Numbered from the stretch's first letter, positions 13,217 to 26,286 are shown. The stretch is 64,000 nt of DNA from Siphonodentalium dalli (GCA_032622095.1 CP136066.1:7337784-7401783), one strand, 5' to 3'. The notes: a model not told the origin generated them from the sequence alone. Numbers and translations: made by a program.

Positions 13217-13977
13217 TTTTAAAAGGAAACAGTGGCACTTTTGCTGCAATACATTAATGTTTGGTGTTAATTTCACCTTAACATAAACATAAACTGTCCT
13301 GTTTGTGATATAATGTTAAGAATCATGTGCCAGCTCGAATGTGTTTTAATAGCTGCGTATTGTCGGGGGTTTCTAGAAATTATAACTATGCATATATTTA
13401 GTGAGTTATCATATTATAACTGTCCATCAAATTCTACATTGTGGAAATTAATATCAAATCCGAGATACACGAATCAGACTGTGGCCTAGTGGAACACTGG
13501 ATCATGTATATATGGATACACGTATATATACACTTGTGTCCCAAGTTGTTATTCGATTTGAGAGCATTTAACCCCCATTCACTTCTCAAGAACCAGAAGA
13601 CTTGTGACAACAATGAAACAAGGGAAAAGAAAATCGTACGCCAACTAAATTCAGAAGTCCACATAAAGATGTAATCCATGCATACGATTCCTGACGGAAT
13701 GATACATACTCTATAAGTAATAGGAATAATACGAAATATTAAGATGGATCGTGGCTAAACGGCAAGAACTGATATGAATATTGACTGTGTTTTGTTAATT
13801 AGAGACAAAACAATCCGAAACTGGTGGTGTTCCGATTTCATCAGACAGTGTAATTTTGTATGCAAATAGTTTCATTAAATTAAAAACCGCAACCCCACAC
13901 CCATAGAAGATGAAAGATTTACATCAAGACCAAGAACTTACATCTGAAATAATAATAATTCTTCAGTGCACACTTAC
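13217..13977. other. Nothing recognised
   Basis: Frames at 13434-13679 (-) and 13441-13674 (+) are complementary shadows of one another; neither has domain support. Confidence 0.4.
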
Positions 13978-14143
13978 ATATTGTATAATTGCACAACGAC
14001 AATACTATCTGCTGGAGGGTTATTGCTTTCAATAGACGTCAATTGTTTTACTCCAGATGTTTCACGTTTCACAATGCCGGAATCTTCATTTCCAGTTGTA
14101 CCTGGTCCACGTAAACCACCAGTTTTAAGCTGCTGTTTGACAG
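13978..14143 (-). other. Possible internal exon, unknown protein
   Basis: A 166-bp open stretch between a good acceptor (GATTGTTTTAG) and donor (GTAAGTGTGC). It is read in one frame as a polar, Gly/Thr/Ser-rich peptide beginning VKQQLKTGGLRGPG. Phases are 1 in and 2 out, so it cannot join the lectin exon at 3391 directly. The acceptor region is itself one unit of the tandem repeat next to it, which makes chance resemblance quite possible. Not a recognised domain. Confidence 0.2.
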
Positions 14144-14500
14144 CTAAAACAATCAGATAAACCGTACACAAACATGTTTAAGCTGTTGCTTGAAGCTAAA
14201 ACCATCGTTTTAAACCGTACACAACCAGATTAAGCTGTTGTTTGAAGCTAAAAACCTCGGTTATACCGTAAACAACCAGATTTAAGCTGCTGTTTGACAG
14301 CTACAACCATCGGTTAAACCGTAATCCATCAGGTTTTAGCTGATGTTTGACAACTAAAACCATCTGTTGAACCACCAATTTAAACTGCTGTTTGACAGCT
14401 ATAACTATCGGTTAAACCGTTATCCACCAGGTTTAAGTTGCTGTTTGACAGCTAAAACAATCGGTTAAACCGTAATCCATCAGGTAATCCACTAAACCGG
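14118..14500. repeat. Approximately 62-bp tandem repeat, 6 copies
   Basis: Core GCTGTTTGACAGCTAAAAC followed by CATCGGTTAAACCGT and ATCCACCAGG. The unit carries short inverted motifs (AGCTGCTGTTTGACAGCT and GGTTAAACC). Confidence 0.85.
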
Positions 14501-14609
14501 CAATAAACCCTACAATTAGACGGTACAGCAAAACTGAGTTTACGGAGCTTAGACATGAGATGACAAATCCGTCATTTCTGGACCGCTGTTTGGTACAAAC
14601 CCAGTTATC

Positions 14610-14735
14610 AAGGAGTGGAGCTATAAATACTATCGATTGACGGTGTGTTTATAAGGTCAGAGCGGCGGCTTGGAGCTGTAAATACTCTCGATTGACGGTG
14701 TGTTTATAAGGTCAGAGTGGCGGTTTGGTGCTTTC
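14610..14735. repeat. Approximately 70-bp direct duplication
   Basis: Two adjacent copies sharing GGAGCTATAAATAC (first) / GGAGCTGTAAATAC (second), then CGATTGACGGTGTGTTTATA and AGGTCAGAG. Confidence 0.8.
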
Positions 14736-14784
14736 ATGTCACAATCGATTATTTCTTACATAAGGATTTTAATAACCAACATAC

Positions 14785-14975
14785 CGGCATGTGTGTGGTC
14801 CGCGTGGTAACCTACCGCCCTGCGTGTGGTCCGCGTGGTAACTATGCGTGTAACTAGGCGTGTTGTCCGCGTGGCAACTAGGCGTGTGATCCGCGTGGTA
14901 ACTAGGCGTGTGGTCGGCGTGGTAACTAGGCGTGGTCGCGTGGTAACTATGTATGTGGTCCGCGTGGTAACTGGG
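14785..14975. repeat. Short GC-rich tandem repeat
   Basis: Seven or so imperfect copies of GTGTGGTCCGCGTGGTAACT with AGGC between. The Arg/Val-rich frame across it (14826-15017) is a repeat artefact. Confidence 0.85.
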
Positions 14976-14979
14976 TTGG

Positions 14980-16015
14980 TTTCGTACTCATCTAATCGAA
15001 TCAGCTATAGCCACTGAACAACAACAAACGTTCCCTCAGATCCGCCATGGCTTGAACGTCAATGTAGGGTTAAACCCGATTTAAGCTTTAAACTGCCGAT
15101 GAGGAATACGGCCCGATGTTTCGAGCACATTTTGTTCAATCCCGTTATCAAAAATGAACGTGGCGTTGTAGGCAATCAGATTGCTCGTTACAGATATGAT
15201 GCGGGGGACAATGACATTTCTTCCGCATTAGCTTTACAGCGGTGTAGAATAATAAGTTTGACAATTTGAATTTTAAACCGGAGCTGACACTTTAATGTTA
15301 TTGCGAAACCGCCTGTGATTACTCTCGAGCTCGTTCTAGCACATCGTGTATACTCATGGCTGCTGGACCTGTTTGAGAACACCTGAAAATCCTCTTAACA
15401 ATGGCGATGTTTTTCGATAATAACCCTCATTGGAGACGCACATCTTTATTAAGTATTAAGACGGTGTGTGGGTACGGTCATTTCGCATCAATTCGTGTGG
15501 AGTAAATAATCGAAATATGAGGCATTGTGTTGCTTCGATCACCCCGGACGCTATAGTATACGGAACACCACATACGAGGTCGAATGAAGTGGTAGATTCT
15601 CTGCCGAAGAGTTGAAACCATTTACATCAAAGCGATTGAGTACACAGCGACGGTATCTTAATACTCAAGTGTTCGCTATCTACAGTAGTAGTGTTCAATT
15701 GAAGTATGTTTACATGGTGACATGAAAACATACTTTACATCCATATGAATTAAACTGTTTCCACTTACCTATCCGTGCACCCGACAGTGATGACAGTGGG
15801 TCTTCTGTGAATTTTATGTTTGATTTGCATTAGTATTATTTAATGAAAGATGGCTTGGTTCTACACATATATGTGTATACATAGGGGGTAGATACCAATA
15901 ATAACAATAATGTTGAGAGAGACAGAACAAAATGAACTTCAGTCACAAGAAAATGATGTCCCGATTATTTCCACCTTCTGTGACAGATCGTTTTCTAATA
16001 TTACAATTGTTAGCT
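14980..16015. other. Nothing recognised
   Basis: No coding or repeat structure that I can support. Confidence 0.4.
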
Positions 16016-18160
16016 GTGTTGATTGATTGAGTGAGGGTTTAACGTCGTTTTAGCCGCTACGCCAAATCACGACCAAGAACAGAATAATTTATCACGATCG
16101 AAGTTAAGCAACTATGTAGATCAATCAGACAGTGGATTAGATTAAAACAAAGCAATGAGCTATGTACAAATAACAGCACCCAAGATGAACGTTTCCACTT
16201 AGTCAGGAATACAAATTCAAGAACTGACTAGTGTGAACTCATACTATAAAACGTATATAGGTACTACAATAATACAAAATAAATAGAAATAACAAGATAA
16301 AAATAACACATCGAAATATGTAAAGTAGCTTTTAAAATCAGACTTTGCATTGAAAAGGTATTTATAATATTTGATGAACCACGCATGAACCTTTATCAAT
16401 GCGTCAAGCTGACGGTCGGATGGGTGAGGCAGCATGTCATCCTTCACCCGACCGATAAGCCTCGATCCACAAATACTGTTTGTTGCCTTTGATAGTTAAC
16501 CGTTTCTCACCAATAATGTGGTCAAATTTAGAAAGCTCAAAGATGTACCTCTCTTTATGAGAGTCGAAACGTTTGAGTGACTATGGCACTCTTTGTTTCG
16601 AAGCAACAGGCAATTTTTCCTTTGGTAAAATATGATCAACTGGCATTCACGAAGATTGTTTCAGAGGAAATGTCTCAACGGCAGAAACTGAATCCACTAC
16701 CTGTGATACAGGTTCTGGAACAGGAATAATATCAGTCTTCTCAAATTGTGTTGCTACATGTAGTGATACACAATTGCGAGATTGGTTTGACTGTTTCTGA
16801 ATGCTGGCATCAGCTCACCTTTGGTAGACCCGATTGCTGACTATGTGACCTGTGGAGTGGATGGTCAAGGAACAACTATTTTCTTAGCATCTATATATGG
16901 CAGATGCTTCTCAGCTTTAAATAGTTGGATCTTGAATTAATAGTCCCAAGTGGGACACGAACAATCCTTTGCAGCATGTGCATCTTGATTGTTTGAACAT
17001 TTCTGAACAATCCGTAAGATCATGACCCGAAACAGAACATCGTTAACAGATGGTTTCTTTACTTTTACAATGTTCCCGACCATGAACACACCCCTGACAG
17101 TTAGAACATATGTGCTTAAATCCGTCTTCGTATTCCCAACCTTCAATGTCAATGGATATTCGCACCGATTGAAGGTCAGAAGAAAACTATTCAATGGAAC
17201 TTTTTGTTCATCAATTGTTTTGTAAATCGACGGACTTCTGTAACTCCCTGTTTTTCTAACTCAGCCAATATATCTGACTCAGATGAATCAGCTATATCGT
17301 GAGTTCTGAACACAGATCGGCTACAGTCCAATCACTTGTGTGGAGTAGTCAACACTGGTGTGTGTGCAATAGATGTTATGTGCACAAGAGGGTCAGCTTG
17401 AATTTTTCTTGAACATTCTATCTGAAGAGAGCGATTTAGTGGCCCAGTCCTGGTCGGTTTGATATAGCGTTTCATCAATCACAAAATTACAGAAGGTCTC
17501 TTGAATTTGGATCAAAACAAGTCACCGAGAACTGAGGATAGACCTCCAGTGGAACTTGGCGAGTGGTCATTTTTATGTGTTTGCTTGTTATGAATTGCCA
17601 TATGAAAAGCAAATAATCGAATAGTCAAGCAGCCGCAGAATATCCTTCAATTATGTTCGGGCCAAATACTGGTACATATAGAGCTGAAGCGGTGACATGT
17701 TTAGCCACTGCATATAGCAGCCTCCCGGTTCATCGCCACAGTTAGACTGGCGATAACAGTACACGATTGAAACATTTAACAGTCATGAAGACAAAATGCA
17801 AACAGACATGACACGAAGAAACAACATACATTGACAGAAGAAATAATTAGAGACCAGAAACATAATAGCAACGTATGAAACATTGTTGAGAGGCGTAACT
17901 AGCCGATTGATTGAGCCGAGTCAACTCAATCACTCGTCTTGAAGAGATGTGGGACCAAAGAAGACCATGAGCTATGCCGTATCCGCAGGTCGATGCCTGA
18001 CGTGATACGACCGCCCTAGTCCATCCATAACTCCTACACCACACCTTGCGGGATGCACTCCACGGCAAACAGGGTGCCACATTAGGGGATTCTTACCCCT
18101 CGCAGTGGGCGGTAAGCATATTCTTCCCCGGCCAACACGGGGGCGGTGTAGCTGTGTTAA
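16016..18160 (-). mobile_element. LINE derivative, copy A: leader, ORF1 and 3' tail, no ORF2
   Basis: Read on the minus strand: a GC-rich leader at about 18160-17850 that looks like a LINE 5' UTR (boundary uncertain), a decayed ORF1 (17560-16770), about 700 bp without any endonuclease or reverse transcriptase, then a 3' end closing with CGTTAAACCCTCACTCAATC and a TTGATTGATTGA-type tail at 16016-16030. Copy B at 27472-28520 has the same ORF1-to-tail arrangement and shares the intervening block (16350-16440 against 27693-27770). The shared absence of ORF2 argues that the family moves as an ORF1-only element rather than each copy losing ORF2 separately. Confidence 0.7.
16770..17560 (-). pseudogene. 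LINE ORF1 (gag-like, CCHC zinc knuckles), decayed
   Basis: Nucleic-acid-binding ORF1 protein of a non-LTR retrotransposon, which coats element RNA. Frame pieces read in order: ESDILAELEKQGVTEVRRFT, the typical end of the RRM-like region (about 17290-17220); VPLNSFLLTFNRCEYPLTLK (about 17200-17145); knuckle 1 CSNCQGCVHGREHC (17067-17108), a perfect C-x2-C-x4-H-x4-C; knuckle 2 at 17007-17048 with the same spacing but a stop codon at its second position; HAAKDC (third knuckle remnant); and DAKKIV, matching the conserved segment after the knuckles. At least three frame changes and several stops show it is not functional. Family assignment rests on motif order and I am confident of it; the clade is not determined. 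Confidence 0.8.
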
Positions 18161-19328
18161 TGGTATGTCTTTGATTATTGCCATGAACAAATTGCGTTTC
18201 CTCGAACAGCTCCAGTTAGCATCGCTTTCCACCTAGTGCAACCATGGCTAAGTGGTATTCTTGTAATAGTTTGGTGTTGGTCCTGCATGGGACTGGGACA
18301 AACTGTAGCTGTTAAAACATCACCGTTATTTTTCACAAATTGTCATAAATTATCTATCTTCATTCGGACGTTTCGAGAGAAAACATATGTATAAATCATT
18401 CAATAACTTTTAAATTATGTCAATATTGTATGCGTTCAGTCCTCAACATATGGCACTGGTCATTTTTAAATGAGGTCCCCAAAGTGTGAATTTATAATTT
18501 AGGATAGCATCACTAAATTCACCATCTGGAGACATCATTATGCTTTGGTCTTATCTTCCCTGGAAAGTACTTTTAGTATCAAAGAGTTTTAGTATCTTTA
18601 GAAACTTCTTCAAAACGATATTTTCCTATTTTAATTTAGTTTGTCTGCATCCCCAAATTGACAGACGAAACATGCACAATCGATGTCACCATGGTATGCA
18701 TTTGGTGACCGCAACCCGCAGTCCGGAGTGGCGTCACTAAATTCCGCCTCTGATGAGCCCGGACCTCATTCTACAAAGTACAACACCATATTACGAGGTA
18801 TGTATGCGTTGTTGTGCAAATGTTCCATAATTAAGCTTTATCATTAAATAATTTGCAACAATAAGGGAAGATATTATTACAATATATTGTTATATATTTT
18901 CTTTAATATATCACTCACACGCTGGCCTTTCAGTGTATCACAATAATTAAACCCATATTTATACGTCCCCCGTGTATATTCACACAGCCCATAATAGAAG
19001 TATTTCGTATTTTGAAGGCCAACAGATAATTATTACAAATAGCTAATTGTGTTGTATTTGTTTCGGACGGTCCGAAAAACCATTTTGCAGAATTGACTTC
19101 AACGAGTCCGAATGTGAGAGAATCGTGCATGTCACTCAGTGAGGGGATTACGAGACAGCCTGTCGTGATTATTTAGTACTTTATTATGATGTTATTAGGT
19201 CATAGCTTAGCGATTTGTGTATCGCAAGCGTCTCGTGTGTCACGACACCGAATGAAATGATTGCCATCAATATATAAAAAGTGCGGCCACATGGCGATCA
19301 CAATTCAAGGAAATAATCTCAGGATAAT
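18161..19328. other. Nothing recognised
   Basis: AT-rich. Frames at 18540-18740 (+) and 18930-19130 (-) lack support. Confidence 0.4.
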
Positions 19329-19465
19329 CTCCCACATTGAGAAGCTAAGAAACGATCGCGAACTTATTACTATATCAGAGTTACCTCCCTCACCGAGGAG
19401 CTGAGAAACGATCGCGAACTTATTACTATATCAGAGTTATCTCCCACATTGAGAAGCTGAGAAAC
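19329..19465. repeat. 56-bp minisatellite, left fragment (about 2.5 copies)
   Basis: Same unit as 21301-22908, cut at GAGAAAC by the start of the LINE fragment. The two pieces are one array split by insertion. Confidence 0.9.
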
Positions 19466-19469
19466 TCAT

Positions 19470-20752
19470 GCAGACGATATGGTTCTGCTGTCTCTCAACA
19501 AATCTGGGCTATCAGCGCTTTGCGATATTTGCTACGACTACAGCAAGAAGTGGCGGTATAAATACAACCCAACAAAATGCGCTGTAGTAGTCTTCAATGA
19601 AACTAAAGCAGAATTTTTGCGTCAAAATCGAATCTGGAAAATAGGTACCTCAGATATCACAGAAAGTACGAGCATCACTCATTTGGGTATTTCTATTGAT
19701 AAATATGACTTTAATGGTATATTCACTGATCATATATGCGATAAGACTCGTAGCACGTTCATGATGCTATACAACGCCGGCCTTTATCCGGGTGGTATGA
19801 CACCAAAAAGTTGCTCATTAATCTATTCGTCAGTAGTTATACCTAAAGGTCTCTATGGTTCAGAACTACTATGGAATCTAAACCAAAATCACATTGAACG
19901 ACTTGAGAGAACACATAGATTCTGCTTACAGTATTACCAGGGCCTTCATCGTCGTACAAAAACGGTTATAGCCCAAGGATTGGTCGGAACCTCGTCAATG
20001 CTATCACTTATTGAAAAACGTAAATTGTCACTTTTCGGTTCATTGTGCAACTTAACATCTTCTAAAACGGTGAAACAAGTATTTCTCACGCGCTTATATC
20101 AGTACATAGTTGGCACTACATGTTCATCATCAAGTTACATGTCTGACATCATTGACACTCTTAACAAATATGACATGACCGAAGCTCTTGAAAACTACAT
20201 CGAAAATTCAATATTCCCTAAGAAATCCACATGGACATGTGCCATAAACGAATCATGGTCAAAAGTTAATAGAGAACATTGGGACATGAGCGTAAATGAG
20301 GATACTCGACTTGCCAGGTTCGCTGCCGTCCATCCAACGTTATGCATGTCCCGGCTATGGGAAAATTGTCGCATATACCCAGCCCATAAAAAATCATATC
20401 TACTTATTGCACGCCTTGTTTAATACTGGAAACAAATGAGGAAACCTGCGTACTACATGTATGTGACAACAAACATAAAGATCTTGTAAAACATGCCTTA
20501 ATCGAATGTTCTTCCATTTGCGACGATCGAAATACCTTTGAATTCGATCTACTAAACTTGTTTCATGTAGACATTTATATGCAATATGACAAACTGGATG
20601 TAGAATCCAAAACGCGCGTTCTACTAACATGTCTACATGAAAACATATACTGTGCTCCCGAAGAAGAAAATAAACTAATAGATTTTTTCGTGAACAAAGC
20701 TGCATTCCTCTGGAGAGTATATGTTGATCGACTGACGCCAAGTCCTGACTAG
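19470..20752 (+). pseudogene. LINE ORF2 C-terminal part (reverse transcriptase end and C-terminal domain)
   Basis: Begins at ADDMVLLSL, the active-site strand of the palm, followed by YNPTKCAVVVF (thumb-proximal motif), THLGISIDKYD, GSELLWNL and the LERTHRFCLQ-type C-terminal domain. Aligns along its full length with the ORF2 at 60776-63994, with about half the residues the same by eye. The first frame stops at 20421-20423. A frame change there restores the homologous continuation (HALIECSS, then LWRVYV) to a TAG at 20750-20752. Missing the endonuclease and most of the reverse transcriptase, it cannot be active. Confidence 0.9.
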
Positions 20753-20941
20753 ATCTCACAAACCTTCATATAAACTCGATCATAACATGCAGTTATAAGC
20801 GTGTTCGTAATTGTTCATACCACATGTATCTGTGTATTGTTTTACCAGTAAGTACATTTGTATGTATGTATGTTTGCCGTTTGTTTGGTTGTTTGCCTCG
20901 TATGCCTGCTTGTCTGACTGTCGTCTGTATGTCTGTAAGTA

Positions 20942-21075
20942 GTGCTGGGGAAATGGTCGGCTCCGAGTCGGTAAGACTGCACAAAGGCATTGGCGTTTGT
21001 GGGTCTTCCAGAGAGAGAGATCCCTGATTTGGGTCCAACTCCGGCTTGGTCGTCTCGGAGTATGCTATTTCTCTG
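20942..21075 (+). other. LINE 3' UTR block identical to 60528-60661
   Basis: 134 bases without a difference between this copy and the minus-strand LINE at 60 kb, in the same orientation and place (190 and 114 bases after the ORF2 stop). Contains a stem ACTCCG/CGGAGT with a 12-base loop near its end, and an alternative pairing GCTCCGAG with CTCGGAGT. Read in antisense it keeps an open frame, but that follows from identity and is not evidence of coding. Confidence 0.85.
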
Positions 21076-21300
21076 TCTGTAGGTACGATATGGCTGTAGA
21101 ATGGAATGTCTATTTTATGTAGTGCATGAGTGTGTGTATATGTGTAGTTGGTTCGTCATACATATTGAGACATGTGTTGTAGATATGTTTGTAATCCTTA
21201 ATTTTTAATACACTGTGTTATGTACCAAATTTGTGTTTGTTCTCATAATGTAACATTTATATATGAATCTCCATATATGGAGGATAATAAAGATATGTAT

Positions 21301-22908
21301 ATACTATATCAGAGTTATCTCCCACATTGAGAAGCTGAGAAACGATCGCAAACTTATTACTATATCAGAGTTACCTCCCTCACCGAGGAGCTGAGAAACG
21401 ATCGCGAACTTATTACTATATCAGAGTTATCTCCCACATTGAGAAGCTGAGAAACGATCGCGAACTTATTACTATATCAGAGTTACCTCCCTCACCGAGG
21501 AGCTGAGAAACGATCGCGAACTTATTACTATATCAGAGTTACCTCCCTCACAGAGGAGCTGAGAAACGATCGCGAACTTATTACTATATCAGAGTTACCT
21601 CCCTCACCGAGGAGCTGAGAAACGATCGCGAACTTATTACTATATCAGAGTTATCTCCCACATTGAGAAGCTGAGAAACGATCGCGAACTTGTTACTATA
21701 TCAGAGTTATCTCCCACATTGAGGAGCTGAGAAACGATCGCGAACTTATTACTATATCAGAGTTACCTCCCTCACCGAGGAGCTGAGAAACGATCGCGAA
21801 CTTGTTACTATATCAGAGTTACCTCCCTCACCGAGGAGCTGAGAAACGATCGCGAACTTATTACTCTATCAGAGTTATCTCCCACATTGAGAAGCTGAGA
21901 AACGATCGCGAACTTATTACTATATCAGAGTTACCTCCCTCACCGAGGAGCTGAGAAACGATCGCGAACTTATTACTATATCAGAGTTATCTCCCACATT
22001 GAGAAGCTGAGAAACGATCGCGAACTTATTACTATATCAGAGTTACCTCCCTCACCGAGGAGCTGAGAAACGATCGCGAACTTATTACTATATCAGAGTT
22101 ATCTCCCACATTGAGAAGCTGAGAAACGATCGCGAACTTGTTACTATATCAGAGTTACCTCCCTCACCGAGGAGCTGAGAAACGATCGCGAACTTATTAC
22201 TATATCAGAGTTATCTCCCACATTGAGGAGCTGAGAAACGATCGCGAACTTGTTACTATATCAGAGTTACCTCCCTCACCGAGGAGCTGAGAAACGATCG
22301 CGAACTTGTTACTATATGAGAGTTACCTCCCTCACCGAGGAGCTGAGAAACGATCGCGAACTTATTACTATATCAGAGTTACCTCCCTCACCGAGGAGCT
22401 GAGAAACGATCGCGAACTTGTTACTATATCAGAGTTACCTCCCACATTGAGGAGCTGAGAAACGATCGCGAACTTGTTACTATATCAGAGTTACCTCCCT
22501 CACCGAGGAGCTGAGAAACGATCGCGAACTTGTTACTATATCAGAGTTACCTCCCTCACCGAGGAGCTGAGAAACGATCGCGTACTTATTACTATATCAG
22601 AGTTACCTCCCTCACAGAGAAGCTGAGAAACGATCGCGAACTTGTTACTATATCAGAGTTACCTCCCTCACCGAGGAGCGGAGAAACGATCGCGAACTTA
22701 TTACTATATCAGAGTTACCTCCCTCACCGAGGAGCTGAGAAACGATCGCGAACTTATTACTATATCAGAGTTACCTCCCTCACCGAGGAGCTGAGAAACG
22801 ATCGCGAACTTATTACTATATCAGAGTTACCTCCCTCACCGAGGAGCTGAGAAACGATCGCGAACTTATTACTATATCAGAGTTACCTCCCTCACCGAGG
22901 AGCTGAGC
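21301..22908. repeat. 56-bp minisatellite, about 29 copies
   Basis: Unit with GAAACGATCGCGAACTTATT, ACTATATCAGAGTTA and one of two alternating segments: CCTCCCTCACCGAGGAGCTG or TCTCCCACATTGAGAAGCTG. The two forms alternate on the left, while the first dominates on the right. Confidence 0.95.
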
Positions 22909-23423
22909 ATGTATTTATGAGTTTGGTTGAAAATCCGAACATGTAATCGTAACAACTAATAGGGGAAAACGACAACAAAAATAAATAACGCAAATATTCG
23001 CAATAATTATTTGTCGTCGGTCATTATGCGAAAGCTATCTATTAATGTCATATAACATAATAACTCAACTATTATTTTAGTATTTGTCAGTTAATTTCTG
23101 AATTCTGTTCGGAATCAGTTTGTTTCTGCTTTAGTTATGAACGTAGTTTATAGTAAGTTTTCAATTCTTTTTAGAGTATTCTTTGTTGTAATATGAAGCT
23201 CGGGATTCCAGTCTTTTCCGTATTATTTATTTGTGTATCGGTTACATTTGTTCCGTGTGATACTGTAGTTAGTTACTACTTTGATAAGACGTTTTGTGTA
23301 TTCTGGCCTCAACACTATTAAAATGGTGTCTACAATTTTTCGGAGAAAAGGGCTTGTCAAATATCTTACAGATCATTGTTCCGTATAATTACGGACTCGT
23401 GGTTGACTTTATACGACTGTATA
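22909..23423. other. Nothing recognised
   Basis: AT-rich sequence with no supported feature. Confidence 0.4.
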
Positions 23424-23797
23424 TTAAAGTGATGTGAAACACTCTGGTAGGTGATCAAATAGAAATGTAGAATAATCCTGTTAAAAGTAGTAACTTTACA
23501 AATGTTATATCTAAATTAAAAATACACACCGACATTCTGATATAGTATTTAAGTGCAGTGAATGCCGATGGCGAAATCGTTTTCGTTTGTTTATCGCGGA
23601 TAGAATCATTCCGAGTCGAGTAGTAAATATTTACAATTTAGCGTAGTTCAGAATGTTTTTTATGGAGTGGTACGGTCGATTTGCTTGAGATGTTCGGTGA
23701 TGTTAGTAGAATTCTACATTCCTCCAGTTGGCATAGCACCTGAAAACTAACATATCAGTTTTACGCACACGAACAAGTACACAATATGTCTTTAAAA
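23424..23797 (+). mobile_element. Solo arm of the TTAA element
   Basis: Starts TTAA-AGTGATGTGAAACACTC and matches the left arm of the element at 38288-42076 along about 370 bp (shared GGCGAAATCGTTTTCG, GTAAATATTTACAATT and ATTCCTCCAGTT). No inverted partner found nearby. Confidence 0.75.
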
Positions 23798-26286
23798 TGA
23801 CTTTGATTCGTCATTTTACGGAACAACAATATGTGAAATGGCTAATGTTAAATACATGACGGTATACATATGTATGTTTTATTCACACAATAATTAGGTT
23901 ACAACAAAGCAACAATAATAACTAGAAAATCAGGTGTAATTCTTGTGAGGGAGTGGCATAACCAGGATTGGCTGTCTTCCTGTCACCCCCGTTGTCAATA
24001 TAACAAGTAATTTATCAATGGCATAACCTCAAGTTAAGGTGATAATAACGAAATACTGGAATTTATAATATCAACATATTGTATTATGTACATTTACATG
24101 TTAATGTTATGTAGGCGTGTGCACGGCAATTAAAGAACACCTTTTAATAATAAAGTGGACCTTGCTTAAGTAATACTGATCATGCGTATATAATACGTAA
24201 AACGTGTTAGCAGGGTCCAATGTCAATGTCGTATATATCGATACAAACGGAACGATGAACTGGGAAATAAGGGTCCGAAGGTTCGTAGCCTCAAGATATT
24301 GACTGCCATATATTTACAATAATTTATAACAGTGTATCCAATTATTTGAAAATATAATACTTCTGTTCTTTATATGTTGGTCCAATCCTACCTTCCTGCT
24401 TGTTTTCTTTGGTAATGTTTTCGAGAATGTTTATAAAAAACTCTAATATTGTTTTTGTTTCGAATTATCGTACCATGGTTAATGACCTATTCCAGTTTCG
24501 AATCCTTAATGTCGACCATTTGTTCTATCAGTATTTTACTGCGTTTCTCTTCTAAATTTGTCAGATTATATTCAGTGTACTTGCTTCTCGTGAATCGAAA
24601 CACCTTTAAATTAATGTGCATGTTTAACCTCCAGAATCTTGTATCTACATTTTGGCTCATCTATCCAACTTATCTAAATTTAGTTTTTGGCTGTGCTTGC
24701 CATATTTGATGGTTTGGGTCGTTAATTCGATTTCCTTGTACACCTAATTTATTTCTCAATTCGATATCGTTTATTTATGTAGATAGTTTTGAGTTGGCGT
24801 TACCAAAGTCGTTCAATTGTTCTGAGAAATCTTGTTCAGTCTTCACATCGCATTATGTTTTCCAATTCTTGTACAATTTACATGTTCCGGATTCATGGCG
24901 TAATACTGGCGAACATAACTATGAACATGCGGCACATTCTTTTTTATAATCATCCGTAATTCTAGCTCATTTCGACAATTTTTCTCGGGTGAGCAAATTG
25001 CTGTCGCTCTGCATATTTCGACGTCACAACTTAACAATATAACTTTGCTCTTAATCAACAAGCGGTCGCGCACATATTGATAAATGTACACGTTGGCCGG
25101 TCCTGCTAATATAGTTGTGGTGTTGGTGGGGGTACAAAGATAATGTTGCCATTTTGTAAATTGTCTGATAATCTGAAGGATATGACATCCTATTTAGTAA
25201 TGCTCGCGTTGGTGGTTACAAAGTGAACACAGAGCAGATTGATCGTCGGATTATATTTGCAACAATCAGAGCAGACATTATTAAATTATTTCGGAATATT
25301 TAGTTCTTTGGCGTGTCAAAAGTAATGCAGTTAATAAAAAGTAGTGATTTCTCTCAAATTATCATTTCCGCAGTATATGGCTAATACGAGGTGGTTCGGG
25401 AAAATTCCAGCGTGGGAATGAAATATTAAAAAACAATCTATTCTGGTATAATAATATTTTCACACAATTTCATTCACTGGCACATATATCCTTTTTTTTT
25501 TATTAATTTGTTATTGAGGAAAAAAAATAAAAACGGCGGAAGTGACAAAATTCACGCACGCATTCATGCTCTCATTGCAAAACACGGAAAAGCGAAACAC
25601 TTGCATGCACTGGGCTACTTTATTACCGGAGACATGCCTTTAGAAAATAACTAAAGGCACCCACTGCGACACCGTTTAACTTAAAAGCAAGACCAACCAG
25701 CGATACTAGGTACTACATATTGTCCGACAATTGACTTTATTTAGCTACAACAATGATGATAAAGAAACCAATACATTATTTTGATGTCTTCAGAATAACT
25801 TTAATTCGCCCTTTTAAACTGCGACACATATTTGCGCACACCACAACCGACCCATTAATTATGTAATTGATATCTAATATCAACACCTATTCAAATAAAA
25901 ACGTAAAGTGTTTCCGAGCATGTTGTCAACATTTGACCGACGAAAACAATAGAATAGCATAAAAATCGATAGACTTTTGCAACAGTCAAAATATAGAATA
26001 TCTACAGTGGAGCAACCGCTTGTGGTGAGATCAAACTAAGAATAATGATTCGATTTTCGTCATATTTTAACCCCCGTGACAGCATGCACCCGAAGTAAAA
26101 GGTTATACAATGCATGTCACAAGAGACTGAACGGGGGAACACAATTATACAATGCTTTCACACATATTTTGTTCGATCTGTACGTGTGATACAATCCTAA
26201 ATCTGATTTCAACTGTAGCTGTTTTACCATTTCCTGACGGGAGATACGCTTGTGCAACATTAAAGTTCATGTCATGAATGTATGTC
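23798..26286. other. Nothing firmly recognised
   Basis: Long AT-rich stretch. A minus-strand open run of about 57 codons near 24485-24660 has a charged, helix-like composition but no domain, splice pair or homologue that I can name. Confidence 0.35.

Larger units (their letters stand above)
19466..21299 (+). mobile_element. 5'-truncated LINE inserted in the 56-bp minisatellite
   Basis: Starts abruptly inside the reverse-transcriptase domain at the codons for the catalytic ADD residues (19470-19478) and runs through the ORF2 C-terminus, a 190-bp spacer, the 134-bp conserved block, the terminal palindrome CTCCATATATGGAG (21269-21282) and AATAAA (21286-21291) into a short TA-rich tail. Minisatellite resumes at 21301. 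5' truncation is the normal outcome of target-primed reverse transcription. No target duplication can be read because both flanks are repeat. Confidence 0.9.

Noticed and set aside
14826-15017. Arg/Val-rich 63-codon frame
   Set aside because: Translation of a short GC-rich tandem repeat.
20793-21038. Antisense frame whose N-terminal 32 residues match one at 60565-60747
   Set aside because: The match is the 134-bp LINE 3' UTR block read backwards; the frames diverge as soon as the block ends.
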